A stretch of DNA of 64,000 nt from Planctomycetota bacterium (GCA_020848275.1 JADLAK010000006.1:1-64000), one strand, 5' to 3'; positions 33,365 to 43,614 are shown, counted from the first letter of the stretch. The notes: a model not told the origin generated them from the letters alone. Program-made: numbers and translations.

Positions 33365-36300
33365 CAGGGCGCTCCGGTTGCCATGCTTGCGGCGCGTTTC
33401 ATCTCGCGTCGGAGCCGGCGTTCCATCCACCAGCTCATCATCACCGGCACCATGAACAGGGAAATCACGTCGACCAGCATCCCGCCGAAAATCGGCAGGG
33501 CCATGGGCTGCATCACGTCGCTGCCGCGGCCCGTCGCCCACAAAATCGGCATCACGCCGATGATGCTGGTCAGCGTCGTCATGAATGCCGGGCGAATGCG
33601 CCGCGAGCCCGCCTCCACCACGAGGTCGCGGACTTCCGTGACCGCGCGCGGTGGCTTCTCGGCGGCCAGTTGGTCGACATAAGTGCCCAGCACCACGCCG
33701 TCATTGAGCACCACGCCCGCAAGCACCATGAAACCGACGATTACCGCGACCGTGACGTAAATCGGCGGCCCCTGCGGCTGGCCGGTAAACAGGCTTTGGA
33801 TGAACGGCCAGTAACGGATCATCAATGCCGCACCCGCAAGGTTGAGCGGCAGGCCCGTGAAGACGATCAGCGTCCAGCTCCATTTGCGGAAGTGCTGGTA
33901 AATCACCAGCAGGATAATCAGCAGCACCAGCGGGATGATGAAGGCCAGCTGCGCATTTGTGCGCTGCAGCTCCTGGTACTGGCCCACCCAGTTGTAGGTG
34001 TAGCCGCGCGGCCAGTGAATTTCGCCGCCGTCGATGGCGCGTTTGAGGCGCTCGGCCACGCGGCCGATCAACGTGGTTTCGTCGATCTCCACCGTATTGA
34101 ACGTCACGTAGCTGGCGACCTTGCCGTTGGCGCCGCGGATTTCGGACGGGCCGACGACGTATTCGATGTCCGCAACGTCGGCGATGGGGATCTGCGCGCC
34201 GCCCGGCGTGGCGACGAGGATGCGCTCGAGGTCTTCGAGTTTGTCGCGCAAGTCGCGTTCGTAGCGTATGCGCACGGGGTAACGCTCGCGCCCCTCGACG
34301 GTGGTGGTGAGCCGCGTACCGCCGATGGCGACCTCGATGGCCTGTTGCACCATCATTACGGTCAGGCCGTAGTGCGACAGGCGGTCGCGTTTGATCTCGA
34401 ACTGGACGTAGGGCTTGCCGCCGGTGCGCATGGCGACCACGTCGGCGGCGCCGGGGACGTCTTTCACCAGAGGCTCTAGCGCCAGCGCGAGTTCCGCAAG
34501 GCTGTTGGCGTCATCGCCAAGAATCTCCAGGCCGATGCGCGAGCGAATGCCGCTGGAAAGCATTACCACGCGCGTCTGGATTGGCTGCAGCCAGCTTGGC
34601 GCGACGCCCTTGAGGTTGGTGACGCGGCGCAACTCCGCCACCAGCTTGTGGCGGTCCATGCCCTTGCGCCACTGGTCGCGCGGCTTGAGCAGCACCACCG
34701 TCTCGATCATGCCCACAGGCGCGGGATCGAGTGCGGTCTCGGCGCGGCCCAGCTTGCCGATGGCGTGCTCGACTTCCGGCACGGTCAGGATCTGCTCGGT
34801 CTGCCACTCCATCACACGCAGCGTCTCCGACAGCGATGCCTGCGAAAGCAGCGAAGGCATGAACAGCACCGAGCCCTCGTCCAGCGGCGGCATGAATTCC
34901 TGGCCAAATCCCGGGTAATGCTCCTGTAACGCCGCAATCGGCCGGACGCGGTCAGCATCGCCGCCCAGTGCGGCGATGCCCTGCTTGATCGGCCACAGCA
35001 CCACGCCGGCGCCCAGCGCCGCCATCGCGCCAAGCAGGAGAATGCCGAAGCTGGCAATGCGAAGGACGTTCTTGTGCGCCAGGAAGTAACGCAACATGGG
35101 GCGATAGGCGCCCACCAGGCCGCGCGCAACGGGGTTGCTCTCGATGGGCGTGAGCGGTTCATGCCACAGCCGCAGAACGGCTAACGCCGCCAAAATGAAG
35201 ACGGGAATGGCCACAAACGTCGCATTCAGGCCAAGCCACGCTTCGACATAGGCGCGCGAGCGCAGCGTAATCCACGCCAGCAGCGCCGCTATGCCCAGCG
35301 CTGCCACCCACTTCAAGGCTACGCCAAAGCGGCGCTGACGCGGCGGCAATTGACCGTTGCGCCGACCTCCGCCGAGGAACAGGTAGCACAGCACCGGCGA
35401 GAGGCAGATCGCCAGAAACAACGACGCGGTGAGCGTGAGGGTTTTTGTCCAGGCCATCGGGGCGAACAACTTGTAGCTCTGGCCGGTGAGGAAAAATATC
35501 GGCACGAAGCTAATGACGGTTGTCGCCACCGAGGTGACGATCGCGCCGCCGACCTCGCCCGCCGCGGCTTTCACGACCTTCATGCGCGGCGACTTGCCGG
35601 CATCGGCCAGCAGGCCGACATAAATCGTCTCAACCATGATGATGGACATGTCGGCGATGTCGCCAATAGCAATGGCGATGCCGCCGAGGCTCATAATGTT
35701 GCTGGAGACGCCGAAAGCCTGCATGCCGATGAAACCCAGCAACATGGCCAGCGGGAAGGTGCTCGCGACGATCAGGCCGCTGCGCAGGTGCAGCAGGAAA
35801 ATCAGGATGACCAGCGCCGTGACGATGATTTCCTCGATCAAGGTGTCCTTGAGCGTGTCGAGGGTTTCGTGGATCAGGTCCGTGCGGTCGTAAAACGGGT
35901 TAACGCTCACGCCCGCGGGCAGCGTGTCCGATATGCGGGCGATCTCGGCCTTCACGCGGTGGATGGCGTCGAGCGGGTTGGCGCCAAAACGGATGGTCAC
36001 GATGCCGCCGACGCGCTCGTTGGCGCCGTCAGCAAGCGCGCCGCGGCGGAACTCGGGGCCGACCTGCACACGGGCGATATCGCCCACGCGTACGGGCACG
36101 TGGCCTTGGTTCTTGACCACCAGAAGCTCGATGTCGTCGAGCCTCTTGAGGAAGCCCACGCCACGCACCAAAAATTCGCTGCCGCCGGCTTCAATGGCCT
36201 TGGCGCCGACATCGAGGTTCGAGGCCTGCAACGTGCGGACCACGTCGTCGAGCATGATGTCGTGGGCGCGCAGGCGCTCAGGGTCGATCTCGACCTGGTA

Positions 36301-36849
36301 CTCGCGCACGAAGCCGCCGATGCTGGCGACCTCCGCCACGCCATCGACCTGCTGCAGCGCGTAACGCACGGTGTAATCCTGGATCGAGCGCAACGCCGCA
36401 AGGTCGTAGGGTCCGTCCAGCGTGTACATGAACACCTGGCCCAGCGCCGTCGCGTCAGGGCCAAGCGTCGGGACCACGCCCTCGGGCAGGCTGGCGGCGG
36501 CAACCGCCATGCGCTCCAGCACGCGCGAGCGCGCCCAGTAAATGTCCACGCCGTCCTCGAAAATGACGTATACGCGCGACATGCCAAAGCCCGACATGCT
36601 GCGTACGTCTTCGACGCGCGGCAGCGCCTGCATCGCCGCGGCCAGCGGATAAGTCACCTGGTTTTCGACATCCTGGGGGCTACGGCCCATCCATTCGGCC
36701 GACACGATCACCTGGTTGACGCTGATGTCGGGAATGGCGTCCTTGGGATTGTCCAGCAGCGCCTTGAAACCGAACACGACCGCGCCCGCTGTGGCCAGCA
36801 ACACCAGCAGCTTCATATCCAGACAGGCGTTAATGAACCGCGCGATCAT
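33364..36849 (-). CDS. cusA: CusA/CzcA-family heavy-metal RND efflux pump
   Basis: A 1161-residue inner-membrane proton antiporter of the heavy-metal RND family: 12 transmembrane segments, NACLDMKLLVLLATAGAVVFG start, WMGRSPQDVENQVTYPLA, SMSGFGMSRVYVIFEDG, and TM4 relay GGIAIAIGDIADMSIIMVET with the essential Asp. It forms a tripartite pump with the CusB- and TolC-like proteins upstream. Of the three Cu-binding methionines of E. coli CusA, I find only the first context (MLSSGIRS); the second reads YGLTV and the third GPSEI. The metal may therefore be Cu/Ag by context or another divalent ion by sequence. The product is longer than usual (about 1040-1050) because of an extra hydrophobic/Arg-rich insert near residues 500-600. 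Confidence 0.92.
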   Translation of the reverse strand: MIARFINACLDMKLLVLLATAGAVVFGFKALLDNPKDAIPDISVNQVIVSAEWMGRSPQDVENQVTYPLAAAMQALPRVEDVRSMSGFGMSRVYVIFEDGVDIYWARSRVLERMAVAAASLPEGVVPTLGPDATALGQVFMYTLDGPYDLAALRSIQDYTVRYALQQVDGVAEVASIGGFVREYQVEIDPERLRAHDIMLDDVVRTLQASNLDVGAKAIEAGGSEFLVRGVGFLKRLDDIELLVVKNQGHVPVRVGDIARVQVGPEFRRGALADGANERVGGIVTIRFGANPLDAIHRVKAEIARISDTLPAGVSVNPFYDRTDLIHETLDTLKDTLIEEIIVTALVILIFLLHLRSGLIVASTFPLAMLLGFIGMQAFGVSSNIMSLGGIAIAIGDIADMSIIMVETIYVGLLADAGKSPRMKVVKAAAGEVGGAIVTSVATTVISFVPIFFLTGQSYKLFAPMAWTKTLTLTASLFLAICLSPVLCYLFLGGGRRNGQLPPRQRRFGVALKWVAALGIAALLAWITLRSRAYVEAWLGLNATFVAIPVFILAALAVLRLWHEPLTPIESNPVARGLVGAYRPMLRYFLAHKNVLRIASFGILLLGAMAALGAGVVLWPIKQGIAALGGDADRVRPIAALQEHYPGFGQEFMPPLDEGSVLFMPSLLSQASLSETLRVMEWQTEQILTVPEVEHAIGKLGRAETALDPAPVGMIETVVLLKPRDQWRKGMDRHKLVAELRRVTNLKGVAPSWLQPIQTRVVMLSSGIRSRIGLEILGDDANSLAELALALEPLVKDVPGAADVVAMRTGGKPYVQFEIKRDRLSHYGLTVMMVQQAIEVAIGGTRLTTTVEGRERYPVRIRYERDLRDKLEDLERILVATPGGAQIPIADVADIEYVVGPSEIRGANGKVASYVTFNTVEIDETTLIGRVAERLKRAIDGGEIHWPRGYTYNWVGQYQELQRTNAQLAFIIPLVLLIILLVIYQHFRKWSWTLIVFTGLPLNLAGAALMIRYWPFIQSLFTGQPQGPPIYVTVAVIVGFMVLAGVVLNDGVVLGTYVDQLAAEKPPRAVTEVRDLVVEAGSRRIRPAFMTTLTSIIGVMPILWATGRGSDVMQPMALPIFGGMLVDVISLFMVPVMMSWWMERRLRREMKRAASMATGAP

Positions 36850-36859
36850 CTTCCGTGCC

Positions 36860-39199
36860 TCAGATCTTCACCGACCGCAGCCGCAAGGCATTGGTCACGA
36901 CCGAAACAGAACTCAACGCCATTGCCGCCGCCGCGATGATCGGGCTAAGCAACCAGCCAAAGAACGGATAAAGCACGCCCGCAGCGACCGGCACTCCCGC
37001 GACGTTGTAAACGAACGCAAAAAACAGGTTCTGCTTGATGTTGCGCATGGTCGCTTCGCTGATACGCCGCGCGCGTGCTATGCCGCGCAAATCGCCCTTG
37101 AGCAGCGTCACGCCGGCGCTTTCCATCGCAACGTCAGTGCCGGTCCCCATCGCGATGCCGACGTGCGCCTTGGCCAGCGCCGGTGCGTCGTTGATACCGT
37201 CGCCCGCCATTGCCACGACATGGCCCTTGGCCTGGTAATCGGCCACGATCTGAGCCTTTTGCTCCGGCAGCACCTCGGCCAGCACTTCGTCGATGCCAAG
37301 TTTTTGCGCGACAGCTTCGGCGGTCGCGCGGCTGTCGCCCGTCAACATCACCACGCGCAGGCCCGCCTCATGGAGTTGTTTGACTGCTTGCGGCGTCGTT
37401 TCCTTAATGGGATCGGCGACGGCTACTAAACCCGCGAGTTTTCCGTCGGCGGCGACGAACAACACCGTGGCGGCTTCCTTGCGCAGTTCGTGCGCGCGCG
37501 AAGCGAGCGGTTTGGCGTCAACGCCAAGTTCGGCCATGAAGGCTGGATTGCCGACCGCCACTTTGCGCCCGGCGACATTGGCGCGCACGCCTTTGCCCGA
37601 AAGCGTCTCGAAGTCCCGCGCTTTTCCGATTGGAAGTTTGCGCGCCGTCGCCGCCGCAAGCACCGCGTGGGCGTATGGATGTTCGCTGGGCTGTTCGACA
37701 CTGGCGGCCAGCGCAAGCAAGTCCTGCTCACTGAAGGTTGCGGCGGGCTCCATCGCGACCACCTTGGGTTTGCCTTCGGTCAGCGTGCCGGTTTTGTCGA
37801 CGACAAGTGTGTCCACCTTGCGCAGGATTTCGATCGCTTCAGCGTTGCGAAACAACACTCCGGCTTTGGCGCCGCGGCCCGTCGCGACCATGATGGACAT
37901 CGGCGTGGCCAGGCCAAGCGCGCAGGGACAGGCAATAATCAGCACCGCCAGTCCGTTGACCAGCCCGTACACCGCGCCGGGTTGCGGCCCCCAGAGTGAC
38001 CAGATCGCGAAAGTTGCCACCGCAACCAGCACTACACCGGGCACAAACCAGCCTGCGACCTGGTCGGCGAGCTTTTGAATTGGCGCGCGCGAGCGTTGCG
38101 CCTCGCTGACCATGTGGACTATCCGGGACAACATCGTGTCCGCGCCGACCTGCGTCGCCTCCATCACCAGCGCGCCCGAGCCATTGATCGTCGCGCCGAT
38201 GATCTTTGCCCCCGGCGTCTTCTCGACAGGCACGGGCTCGCCGGTCAGCATCGATTCATCCACGTGGCTGTGGCCCTCGCGCACCATGCCGTCCACGGGC
38301 ACTTTTTCGCCCGGACGCACGCGCAGTTGATCGCCGGCGGCGACCTGTTCGAGCGGGACGTCCTCCTCCCCGCCCGCCGTGACACGCCGCGCCATCTTGG
38401 GCGCAAGGTCGAGCAGTTCGCGGATCGCCGCGCTGGTGTTACTGCGGGCCCGCAACTCAAGCACTTGCCCGACCAGCACGAGCGTCGTGATCACCGCCGC
38501 GGCCTCGAAGTAGACCGGTACGACGCCGTGAGCGTCCTTAAAGGCGGCGGGAAATGCGCCGGGGGCCTGGGCCGCGACGAGGCTGTAAACGTAGGCCACG
38601 CCCACGCCCAGCGCGATCAACGTGAACATATTGAGCGAGCGATTCTTGATTGATTGCGCGCCGCGCACAAAAAACGGCCAACCGCCCCAGAGCACCGCCG
38701 GCGACGACAACGCCAGCCCGACCCACACGCCTGTTGAACCGTGAAACACGGGTAGCGAAAGGCCGAGCGCGTGGGTCGCCATTTCAATGACGAACAGCGG
38801 CAGGGCAAAAGCGCCGCTGATCCACATGCGCCGCGACATGTCGCGCAACTCGGCGTTGTCTTGCGCCCCCGCGCCGTCGACGGGCTCCAGCGCCATGCCG
38901 CATTTCGGGCAGGAGCCGGGGCCGTTTTGGCGGATTTCCGGGTGCATGGGGCAGGTGTAAACGACGCTCCCGCTTGCCGGCTTCTTGGAACCGGCGGTTT
39001 TAGCTGCGGTCAGAGGTTTCGCCTCCATCGTCGCGGCCTTGGTCGCTGGCACTAGATTCATGCCGCATTTCGGGCAGCGGCCGGGGCCGGACTGCCGTAC
39101 CTCGGGGTGCATCGGGCAGGTGTAGACGCCGGCACCGTCAGCCGGGCCGTCGACCGCGGGACTTCCTCTATGAGCATGATCGTGCATGACCAACTCCAT
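36860..39199 (-). CDS. copA: Cu+-exporting P1B-type ATPase with two N-terminal metal-binding domains
   Basis: A 779-residue product. Two heavy-metal-binding (YHS-like) domains come first, each YTCPMHPE...PGxCPKCGMxL. The ATPase follows: TGEP actuator motif, [10 protein letters not shown] membrane metal site, phosphorylation motif [18 protein letters not shown] nucleotide-binding, and [10 protein letters not shown] hinge. The last helices have YN and [14 protein letters not shown], the P1B-1 (Cu+/Ag+) signature. The start is ATG 39199, with GAGG 6 nt upstream; an upstream TTG is less likely. It lies 10 nt before cusA and 8 nt after cusB in the efflux operon. Confidence 0.94.
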   Translation of the reverse strand: MELVMHDHAHRGSPAVDGPADGAGVYTCPMHPEVRQSGPGRCPKCGMNLVPATKAATMEAKPLTAAKTAGSKKPASGSVVYTCPMHPEIRQNGPGSCPKCGMALEPVDGAGAQDNAELRDMSRRMWISGAFALPLFVIEMATHALGLSLPVFHGSTGVWVGLALSSPAVLWGGWPFFVRGAQSIKNRSLNMFTLIALGVGVAYVYSLVAAQAPGAFPAAFKDAHGVVPVYFEAAAVITTLVLVGQVLELRARSNTSAAIRELLDLAPKMARRVTAGGEEDVPLEQVAAGDQLRVRPGEKVPVDGMVREGHSHVDESMLTGEPVPVEKTPGAKIIGATINGSGALVMEATQVGADTMLSRIVHMVSEAQRSRAPIQKLADQVAGWFVPGVVLVAVATFAIWSLWGPQPGAVYGLVNGLAVLIIACPCALGLATPMSIMVATGRGAKAGVLFRNAEAIEILRKVDTLVVDKTGTLTEGKPKVVAMEPAATFSEQDLLALAASVEQPSEHPYAHAVLAAATARKLPIGKARDFETLSGKGVRANVAGRKVAVGNPAFMAELGVDAKPLASRAHELRKEAATVLFVAADGKLAGLVAVADPIKETTPQAVKQLHEAGLRVVMLTGDSRATAEAVAQKLGIDEVLAEVLPEQKAQIVADYQAKGHVVAMAGDGINDAPALAKAHVGIAMGTGTDVAMESAGVTLLKGDLRGIARARRISEATMRNIKQNLFFAFVYNVAGVPVAAGVLYPFFGWLLSPIIAAAAMALSSVSVVTNALRLRSVKI

Positions 39200-39207
39200 T
39201 TGCCACC

Positions 39208-40767
39208 TCAATGCCCGGAATGCTCGCCGCCCGCACCGCCGCCTTGCGGCCGGAACAACGAAGGTTTGCCCGCAAGTTCCTGCTGGCTGTCGATCAGGAA
39301 TTGCCCGTTGGTCACGACGCGCACGCCCGTCGGCAAGCCCTCGATCACCGGGTAGTATTCGCCCAGTTTGTGGCGCGTCGTTCCCTCAACGTGATATTCT
39401 GCGGCCAGGGGGCCGAGTTTGACCGCGAAGCCCTGATATTGCGGCTGTTCCATTTTCATAGCGCGGTGGTTCTCGTCGTGGATGACGGCGCCGTCGGCGC
39501 TTCGCTTGGCCCACCACTCCACATAGACCAGGTGGCGCGTGCCCGTGGACAACACGGCTTCGCGCGGCACCGCCAATGTCTTCCCGGGCGGTTTGCCCCG
39601 GCTTGGGACGCGGCGTTTCATTTCCATGCCGCACAGGCGGCAGCGCGCGCCGGCCTGGTCGGCGTATTGCAGCGGGTGCATGGGGCAAGCGAACAGGCCC
39701 GGCAGCGGCGGCCGCGCAACCCCGCCGTCGAAGGTGAGATCGGCGATGATCGTCGCCGTCCCGAACATGCCGGGCTTGAGCAAACCGTCCTCGTTGGCGA
39801 CTTCGACGCGGATGCGCGCGGTGCGGGTCATTTCGTCCAGCGTCGGGTCGATGAAAGCGACTTGGCCCGAAAAACGCCGTGAGGGCAGTGACGTGATCTC
39901 GACCTCGACCGTTTGCCCCAGCGCGACAAAGGGCAGGTCGCGCTCGTGCACGCTGAGCATCAGCCACAGGCGCGATAAATCCGCCACGCGATAGACGGGC
40001 ATGCCCATCTCGATGTACTGGCCCTCGCGTGCCATTTTTTCCATCACCACGCCCGAAATCGGCGCGGTGATGGTGAAGGTCGGCGAAGAGACAGATGACT
40101 TCTCCAGTTCGGCCAGTTGTTCGGCGGTCAGGCCCATCCGGCGTAGTTTCTCGCGCGCGAGTTCCACCAGTTTGCCCGCGCCGGAAGTTCCCTTGGCCGC
40201 CGCTTCCTGCGCGATTTGCAGCTCGCGGTGTGCCGCATAAAGGTCAGGCGAATAAAGATCGAACATGTGGTCGCCCTCGGACACCGTCATGCCCGTGAAG
40301 TCGGCGTACAGGCGGTCAATACGGCCCGAGACCCATGCGGAAACCATGCGGTCGCGGGCCTCGTCGGCGGTAAACGATCCCAGGGTGCGGATTTCGCGCG
40401 CGAGTTGCCGCGCCACCGGCGCCTCTGTGCGGATGCCCATCGCCGCGCGGTCGCGCTCGTTGAGCGGCAGCGAATCGCCGGTGTCCACAAATTGCTCGAG
40501 GTCCATGCCACAGACCGGGCATTTGCCGGGCTTGTCGACGCGTGTGCAAAGCATGGGGCAGGCCCAGTAGACCTTCTGGCCGCCCTGGTCGTGCCCTGCG
40601 TGAGGGTCCTTCGCCGCGGCCTTGGGCGCCACCAGCCACTGTGGCGGCACTACCAGCGCTCCGATCAAACCCGCCGCGGCGCTCCCGAGCATGCTGATGA
40701 CAAAGGCGCGCCGCTGCAGGAAGGAGCGCTTGTCATCCAACTTCGGGGCATCGTTGAGATCGCTCAT
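39208..40767 (-). CDS. cusB: CusB-type periplasmic adaptor of a metal RND pump
   Basis: A 519-residue membrane-fusion protein. It has an N-terminal anchor ([19 protein letters not shown]), then a metal-binding domain [20 protein letters not shown]. The adaptor core follows: lipoyl half-motifs, helical hairpin [16 protein letters not shown], and barrel [19 protein letters not shown] second metal-binding domain ([10 protein letters not shown]...[11 protein letters not shown]) is inserted near residue 410. Two metal-binding domains in one adaptor is more than the E. coli CusB has. The start is ATG 40767 with GGAGAA upstream; the long frame to 40995 is a shadow of the YHS gene. Confidence 0.92.
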   Translation of the reverse strand: MSDLNDAPKLDDKRSFLQRRAFVISMLGSAAAGLIGALVVPPQWLVAPKAAAKDPHAGHDQGGQKVYWACPMLCTRVDKPGKCPVCGMDLEQFVDTGDSLPLNERDRAAMGIRTEAPVARQLAREIRTLGSFTADEARDRMVSAWVSGRIDRLYADFTGMTVSEGDHMFDLYSPDLYAAHRELQIAQEAAAKGTSGAGKLVELAREKLRRMGLTAEQLAELEKSSVSSPTFTITAPISGVVMEKMAREGQYIEMGMPVYRVADLSRLWLMLSVHERDLPFVALGQTVEVEITSLPSRRFSGQVAFIDPTLDEMTRTARIRVEVANEDGLLKPGMFGTATIIADLTFDGGVARPPLPGLFACPMHPLQYADQAGARCRLCGMEMKRRVPSRGKPPGKTLAVPREAVLSTGTRHLVYVEWWAKRSADGAVIHDENHRAMKMEQPQYQGFAVKLGPLAAEYHVEGTTRHKLGEYYPVIEGLPTGVRVVTNGQFLIDSQQELAGKPSLFRPQGGGAGGEHSGH

Positions 40768-40783
40768 GGCAAGTTCTCCGGCG

Positions 40784-41407
40784 CTACTTGCGCACCAGCT
40801 TCCCGTCCTTTTCGACCAACCCGTAATGCGCGTAATGTTTGGCCGGGTCTTCGAGGAACTCGTCGGCGCAACCGCTCCAGCAGCAGAAGTAGAACTTGAA
40901 GCCGCGGTGCAGGATGAAGACGTCGCCCTCGGGATCGATGTCGCCGCCCATGATCGGGCAGGTTTCGGCCGTCGCCTTTTCGTATTTCGAGGCATCGACT
41001 TTCGTCCACTTGCCGTCGGCGCCGATTTCGAGCGACAGTTTGGCCGAATAACGCGTGGCGTTCTTCAGGAACTTCTTGCTCGATGCCTCGTCGGCAAAGC
41101 CGATCTTCCAGCCCTTGTGCTCGATCACCGTTTTCTTGTCGTCGAGCTTGGCGCCGGACACCGGATCGGCTTCGTTGCCGAGGTCAACGGCGACAACCTT
41201 CACAGGCGCTTTTTCGGGCGATTTCTCGGGGGCTTTCTCCGGCGTCTTTTCCGCCGCGTTGTGGCCCGCGTGTTCGTCCACTTTCGGCTGTTCGGTCTTG
41301 TTCGCCGCGGGCGGGGCGGCGTCCTGGCTCAGCACCGACGCGCGCACCAGCGCCACGACCAGCAGCACCGCCGCAAAACTGGTAAGTCCGCCAAGTACGT
41401 ATTTCAT
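40784..41407 (-). CDS. YHS-type metal-binding protein, membrane-anchored
   Basis: A 207-residue protein with an N-terminal hydrophobic anchor (VLGGLTSFAAVLLVVALV), a Lys/Glu/Pro-rich linker (KTPEKAPEKSPEKAPVK), and two YHS-like domains. The first is degenerate (DPVSGAKLDDKKTVIEHKGW); the second has the cysteines (TCPIMGGDIDPEGDVFILHR followed by GFKFYFCCWSGCADEFL). It is likely a periplasmic Cu chaperone feeding the pump, in the position CusF holds in E. coli. I start it at ATG 41407 because AAGGAG is 7 nt upstream; ATG 41413 overlaps the tolC stop but has no room for it. Confidence 0.8.
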   Translation of the reverse strand: MKYVLGGLTSFAAVLLVVALVRASVLSQDAAPPAANKTEQPKVDEHAGHNAAEKTPEKAPEKSPEKAPVKVVAVDLGNEADPVSGAKLDDKKTVIEHKGWKIGFADEASSKKFLKNATRYSAKLSLEIGADGKWTKVDASKYEKATAETCPIMGGDIDPEGDVFILHRGFKFYFCCWSGCADEFLEDPAKHYAHYGLVEKDGKLVRK

Positions 41408-41409
41408 GG

Positions 41410-42792
41410 TCATTCTCCTTCGCCCGCCATTGTGAGGCCGGTCAGCGCCGACAGCGCCGCCCGCGCCTTTAAGATTTCGTTGCGCGAATTGATCGAGATC
41501 AACTCGCTCGCCAGCCAGGTGCGCTGAGCACCCAGCACGTCCGTCAACTTCGCTTTGCCAACGCCGAAATCGCTTCGCACCAGGTCGTAGGCCTGGCGCG
41601 ACTTCGGCCCGATGTCGGCCGCGTAAAGTTTTTGCATGCGCTCGGCGTCGGCCAGTTCAAACAGCATCGCGTCGAGTTCCGCCATCAAGTCCAAACGCCG
41701 CTGCTGTACCACCAACCGCGCGGCTATTTCGTTGGCCGCCGCCGCATCGGAGCGCGCCTTGTTGACGTGGAATTGCCAGGGGATGGAAACGCCGGCGCGC
41801 ACCTCGACGGCGCTCCAGGTTCCGCCCTCCATCTGGTCGCCCATGTCCATCCAACCGGCGCCGACCACGAAATCCGGCACCCACATCCAGTTGGCCTCGA
41901 CTTGCTGCGCGCGCGCCAGTGCGGAGCGGGCGTGTTCCATCTTCAACATCGGGTTCTCTTCAACCGCGACAAACAAGTGCGCGCGATCGGGCAGCTTGGT
42001 CGGCAACTTGACTGGCGCCGGCGCATCGACGGCGACCGCCGGCAAAAGTTCAACGCCGCTGGCCGCCACCAGGACGCGGACAAGCGCCGCGCGCCGCAGG
42101 TTCAGGCTGGCGAGGTCTGATTCGACCTCCGCGCGCTCCACCTGCATGCGCAGCAGGTCCGCCTGCGTCGCCATGCCCGTCGAAAGCATCGGCTCCATGC
42201 TTTGCTCGACGCCGCTCGCAAGGTCCACCAGTTGGCGCGAGACCTCTACGCGCGCGTCCAGCGCCTGGATGTCGTAGTAAGCGCTTGCCGTGCGGCGGCG
42301 CACTTCGCGGCGCATGACCTCGAAATCCTCGGCCATCACGCCGGCATCGGCGGCCAGCATTTTCTCGCGCGCGACCAGTTTGCCGGGGTTGGTGATGGGC
42401 TGGGTGAACATCACGCCGCGCTTGCCGCTGTCGAGCATGATGTTGGAGCGTCTGTCCTCTACGGCTTCAAAATATTCCAGCATCGCCTCGGGCAACTCCA
42501 CGGCGACGCCGATTTCCGCGACGGCCCCGCGCCAGCGGTGATAGGCGGCGGCGAGGCCGGGACTGCGCAATTCGCCCAGGCGCAGGATTTCGGCGAGGCT
42601 GATGGCGGGTATCGCCGCGGTGCGGGCCGGGTTGGCCGCGTCGGCGGGTCCGCGTGCGGCTTCGTTCAACGCGCGGGCCGTGGGCTCAGGCACCTGCTCA
42701 AAGGCAAATCGCGCGTTGCGCGCCTCGGACGTGCAGGACGAAACGAGGGCGGCAAAGAAAACTGCGCCTACAGATTTGCAGATAAATCGCAT
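41410..42792 (-). CDS. TolC/CusC-family outer-membrane efflux lipoprotein
   Basis: A 460-residue product with a lipoprotein signal (VGAVFFAALVSSC, acylated Cys at about residue 19) and the two-repeat TolC fold: LRSPGLAAAYHRWRGAVAEI, GVMFTQPITNPGKL, VSRQLVDLASGVEQSMEPML, SALARAQQVEANWMWVPDFV and FGVGKAKLTDVLGAQRTWL. It is the outer-membrane exit duct of the metal pump. I prefer the start at ATG 42792 with GGAG upstream; the longer frame to 42825 adds Arg-rich residues. Its stop is 2 nt before the YHS gene's start. Confidence 0.9.
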   Translation of the reverse strand: MRFICKSVGAVFFAALVSSCTSEARNARFAFEQVPEPTARALNEAARGPADAANPARTAAIPAISLAEILRLGELRSPGLAAAYHRWRGAVAEIGVAVELPEAMLEYFEAVEDRRSNIMLDSGKRGVMFTQPITNPGKLVAREKMLAADAGVMAEDFEVMRREVRRRTASAYYDIQALDARVEVSRQLVDLASGVEQSMEPMLSTGMATQADLLRMQVERAEVESDLASLNLRRAALVRVLVAASGVELLPAVAVDAPAPVKLPTKLPDRAHLFVAVEENPMLKMEHARSALARAQQVEANWMWVPDFVVGAGWMDMGDQMEGGTWSAVEVRAGVSIPWQFHVNKARSDAAAANEIAARLVVQQRRLDLMAELDAMLFELADAERMQKLYAADIGPKSRQAYDLVRSDFGVGKAKLTDVLGAQRTWLASELISINSRNEILKARAALSALTGLTMAGEGE

Positions 42793-42861
42793 GCGGCGGC
42801 TCCGTGATGGTTTGAACGACACCATTGCCGATCCTCGTCGCGAGGGGCGGCATCACGATAG

Positions 42862-43308
42862 CTAGATGCGCAGCGAAACGGTGCGAAGCAAGGCAAGTTT
42901 CGGCGGCGGCCGCTCGACGCTGAAGACGAACGCGCCGCGCGGGCGGATGCGAAGCACGCTCAGCGCGGACAGAACAGTGAACCCGGGTTGGACCTCAACG
43001 GGGTCAACGCCGGTGATTACGCCGCCGCTGGACAACACGTCATAAGATGCCTGGCAGGACTGGCCTGATTGCTTTGGGGCCGGCAGTGGCTGCCCGTGAT
43101 CGTCCTGCGATTTGTCATCGTCGCGGGCTTTATCGTTGTGGCAGTGGCCGCAACAGTGGTCCTGGGGCGGCGCTTCGGCGCGCGTATTGTCCGCGAGATT
43201 GTGGATAGCGCAGCGGCACTGGATTTCAAACCCGACGCAATTGCAGGGCGCGAGCACCGGCATCACGGTGAGCAGCAGCGCGGCGGCGATGTTCAGTGCT
43301 CCAACCAT
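42862..43308 (-). CDS. Small Cys/His-rich exported protein, probably metal-binding
   Basis: A 148-residue protein with a signal sequence (LNIAAALLLTVMPVLAPCNC) and a Cys/His cluster (CNCVGFEIQCRCAIHN, DHCCGHCHNDK, SCQASYDV) that could bind copper or zinc. The C-terminal half is basic and unmatched to anything I recognise. As the first gene of the efflux operon, followed 70 nt later by the TolC gene, a metal-sequestration role is inferred. The dyad at 43325-43344 lies 17 nt upstream of its start. Confidence 0.6.
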   Translation of the reverse strand: MVGALNIAAALLLTVMPVLAPCNCVGFEIQCRCAIHNLADNTRAEAPPQDHCCGHCHNDKARDDDKSQDDHGQPLPAPKQSGQSCQASYDVLSSGGVITGVDPVEVQPGFTVLSALSVLRIRPRGAFVFSVERPPPKLALLRTVSLRI

Positions 43309-43324
43309 AACGTCATCATAATCC

Positions 43325-43344
43325 TGTATCCGGCTACAGATACA
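43325..43344 (-). promoter_or_regulatory. Operator-like dyad TGTATC-N8-GATACA
   Basis: A perfect inverted repeat 17-36 nt upstream of the Cys/His-rich gene's start codon. In position it could be the operator of the metal-efflux operon. It does not match the CopY, CueR or CsoR consensus that I know. Confidence 0.45.
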
Positions 43345-43501
43345 AGGGTGGTCAGGTTGAAATGTCGCGGGAAAATTGGCTCCAATAAGCTGCGATCCAA
43401 AAAGGACCTTCCGGCTCCGAAATTATTTGTCTTGTGGGCGAACATGCAGCCGCCGCGACCTGCGATTGCCTTGCCTACTTACATAAATCGATAAAAAGGC
43501 C

Positions 43502-43530
43502 TGTATATCGGATTATAAACCGGATATACA
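43502..43530. promoter_or_regulatory. Operator-like dyad TGTATATC-N13-GATATACA
   Basis: An AT-rich inverted repeat in the divergent intergenic region (43309-43614), between the metal operon and the radical SAM gene. It has CGG/CCGG just inside the arms and an AT-rich centre (ATTATAAA). With the 43325 dyad (TGTATC/GATACA) it shares TGTAT/ATACA ends, so one regulator could bind both. No other feature is visible in this 306-nt gap. Confidence 0.45.
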
Positions 43531-43614
43531 CCATCCTGTTTTACATGCTCCTGGGCCAAGGGCGCCGCCAACGCGGGCGTTTGGTCCTTCCGGGATCAAG
43601 ACCAAAGGCAATCC

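Noticed and set aside
35350-36939. A 529-residue plus-strand frame over cusA
   Set aside because: It is a shadow of the RND pump gene, rich in His/Asp/Arg, with no domain.
40768-40995. An N-terminal extension of CusB to 40995
   Set aside because: These 76 residues are an out-of-frame reading of the YHS gene; ATG 40767 has its own ribosome-binding site.
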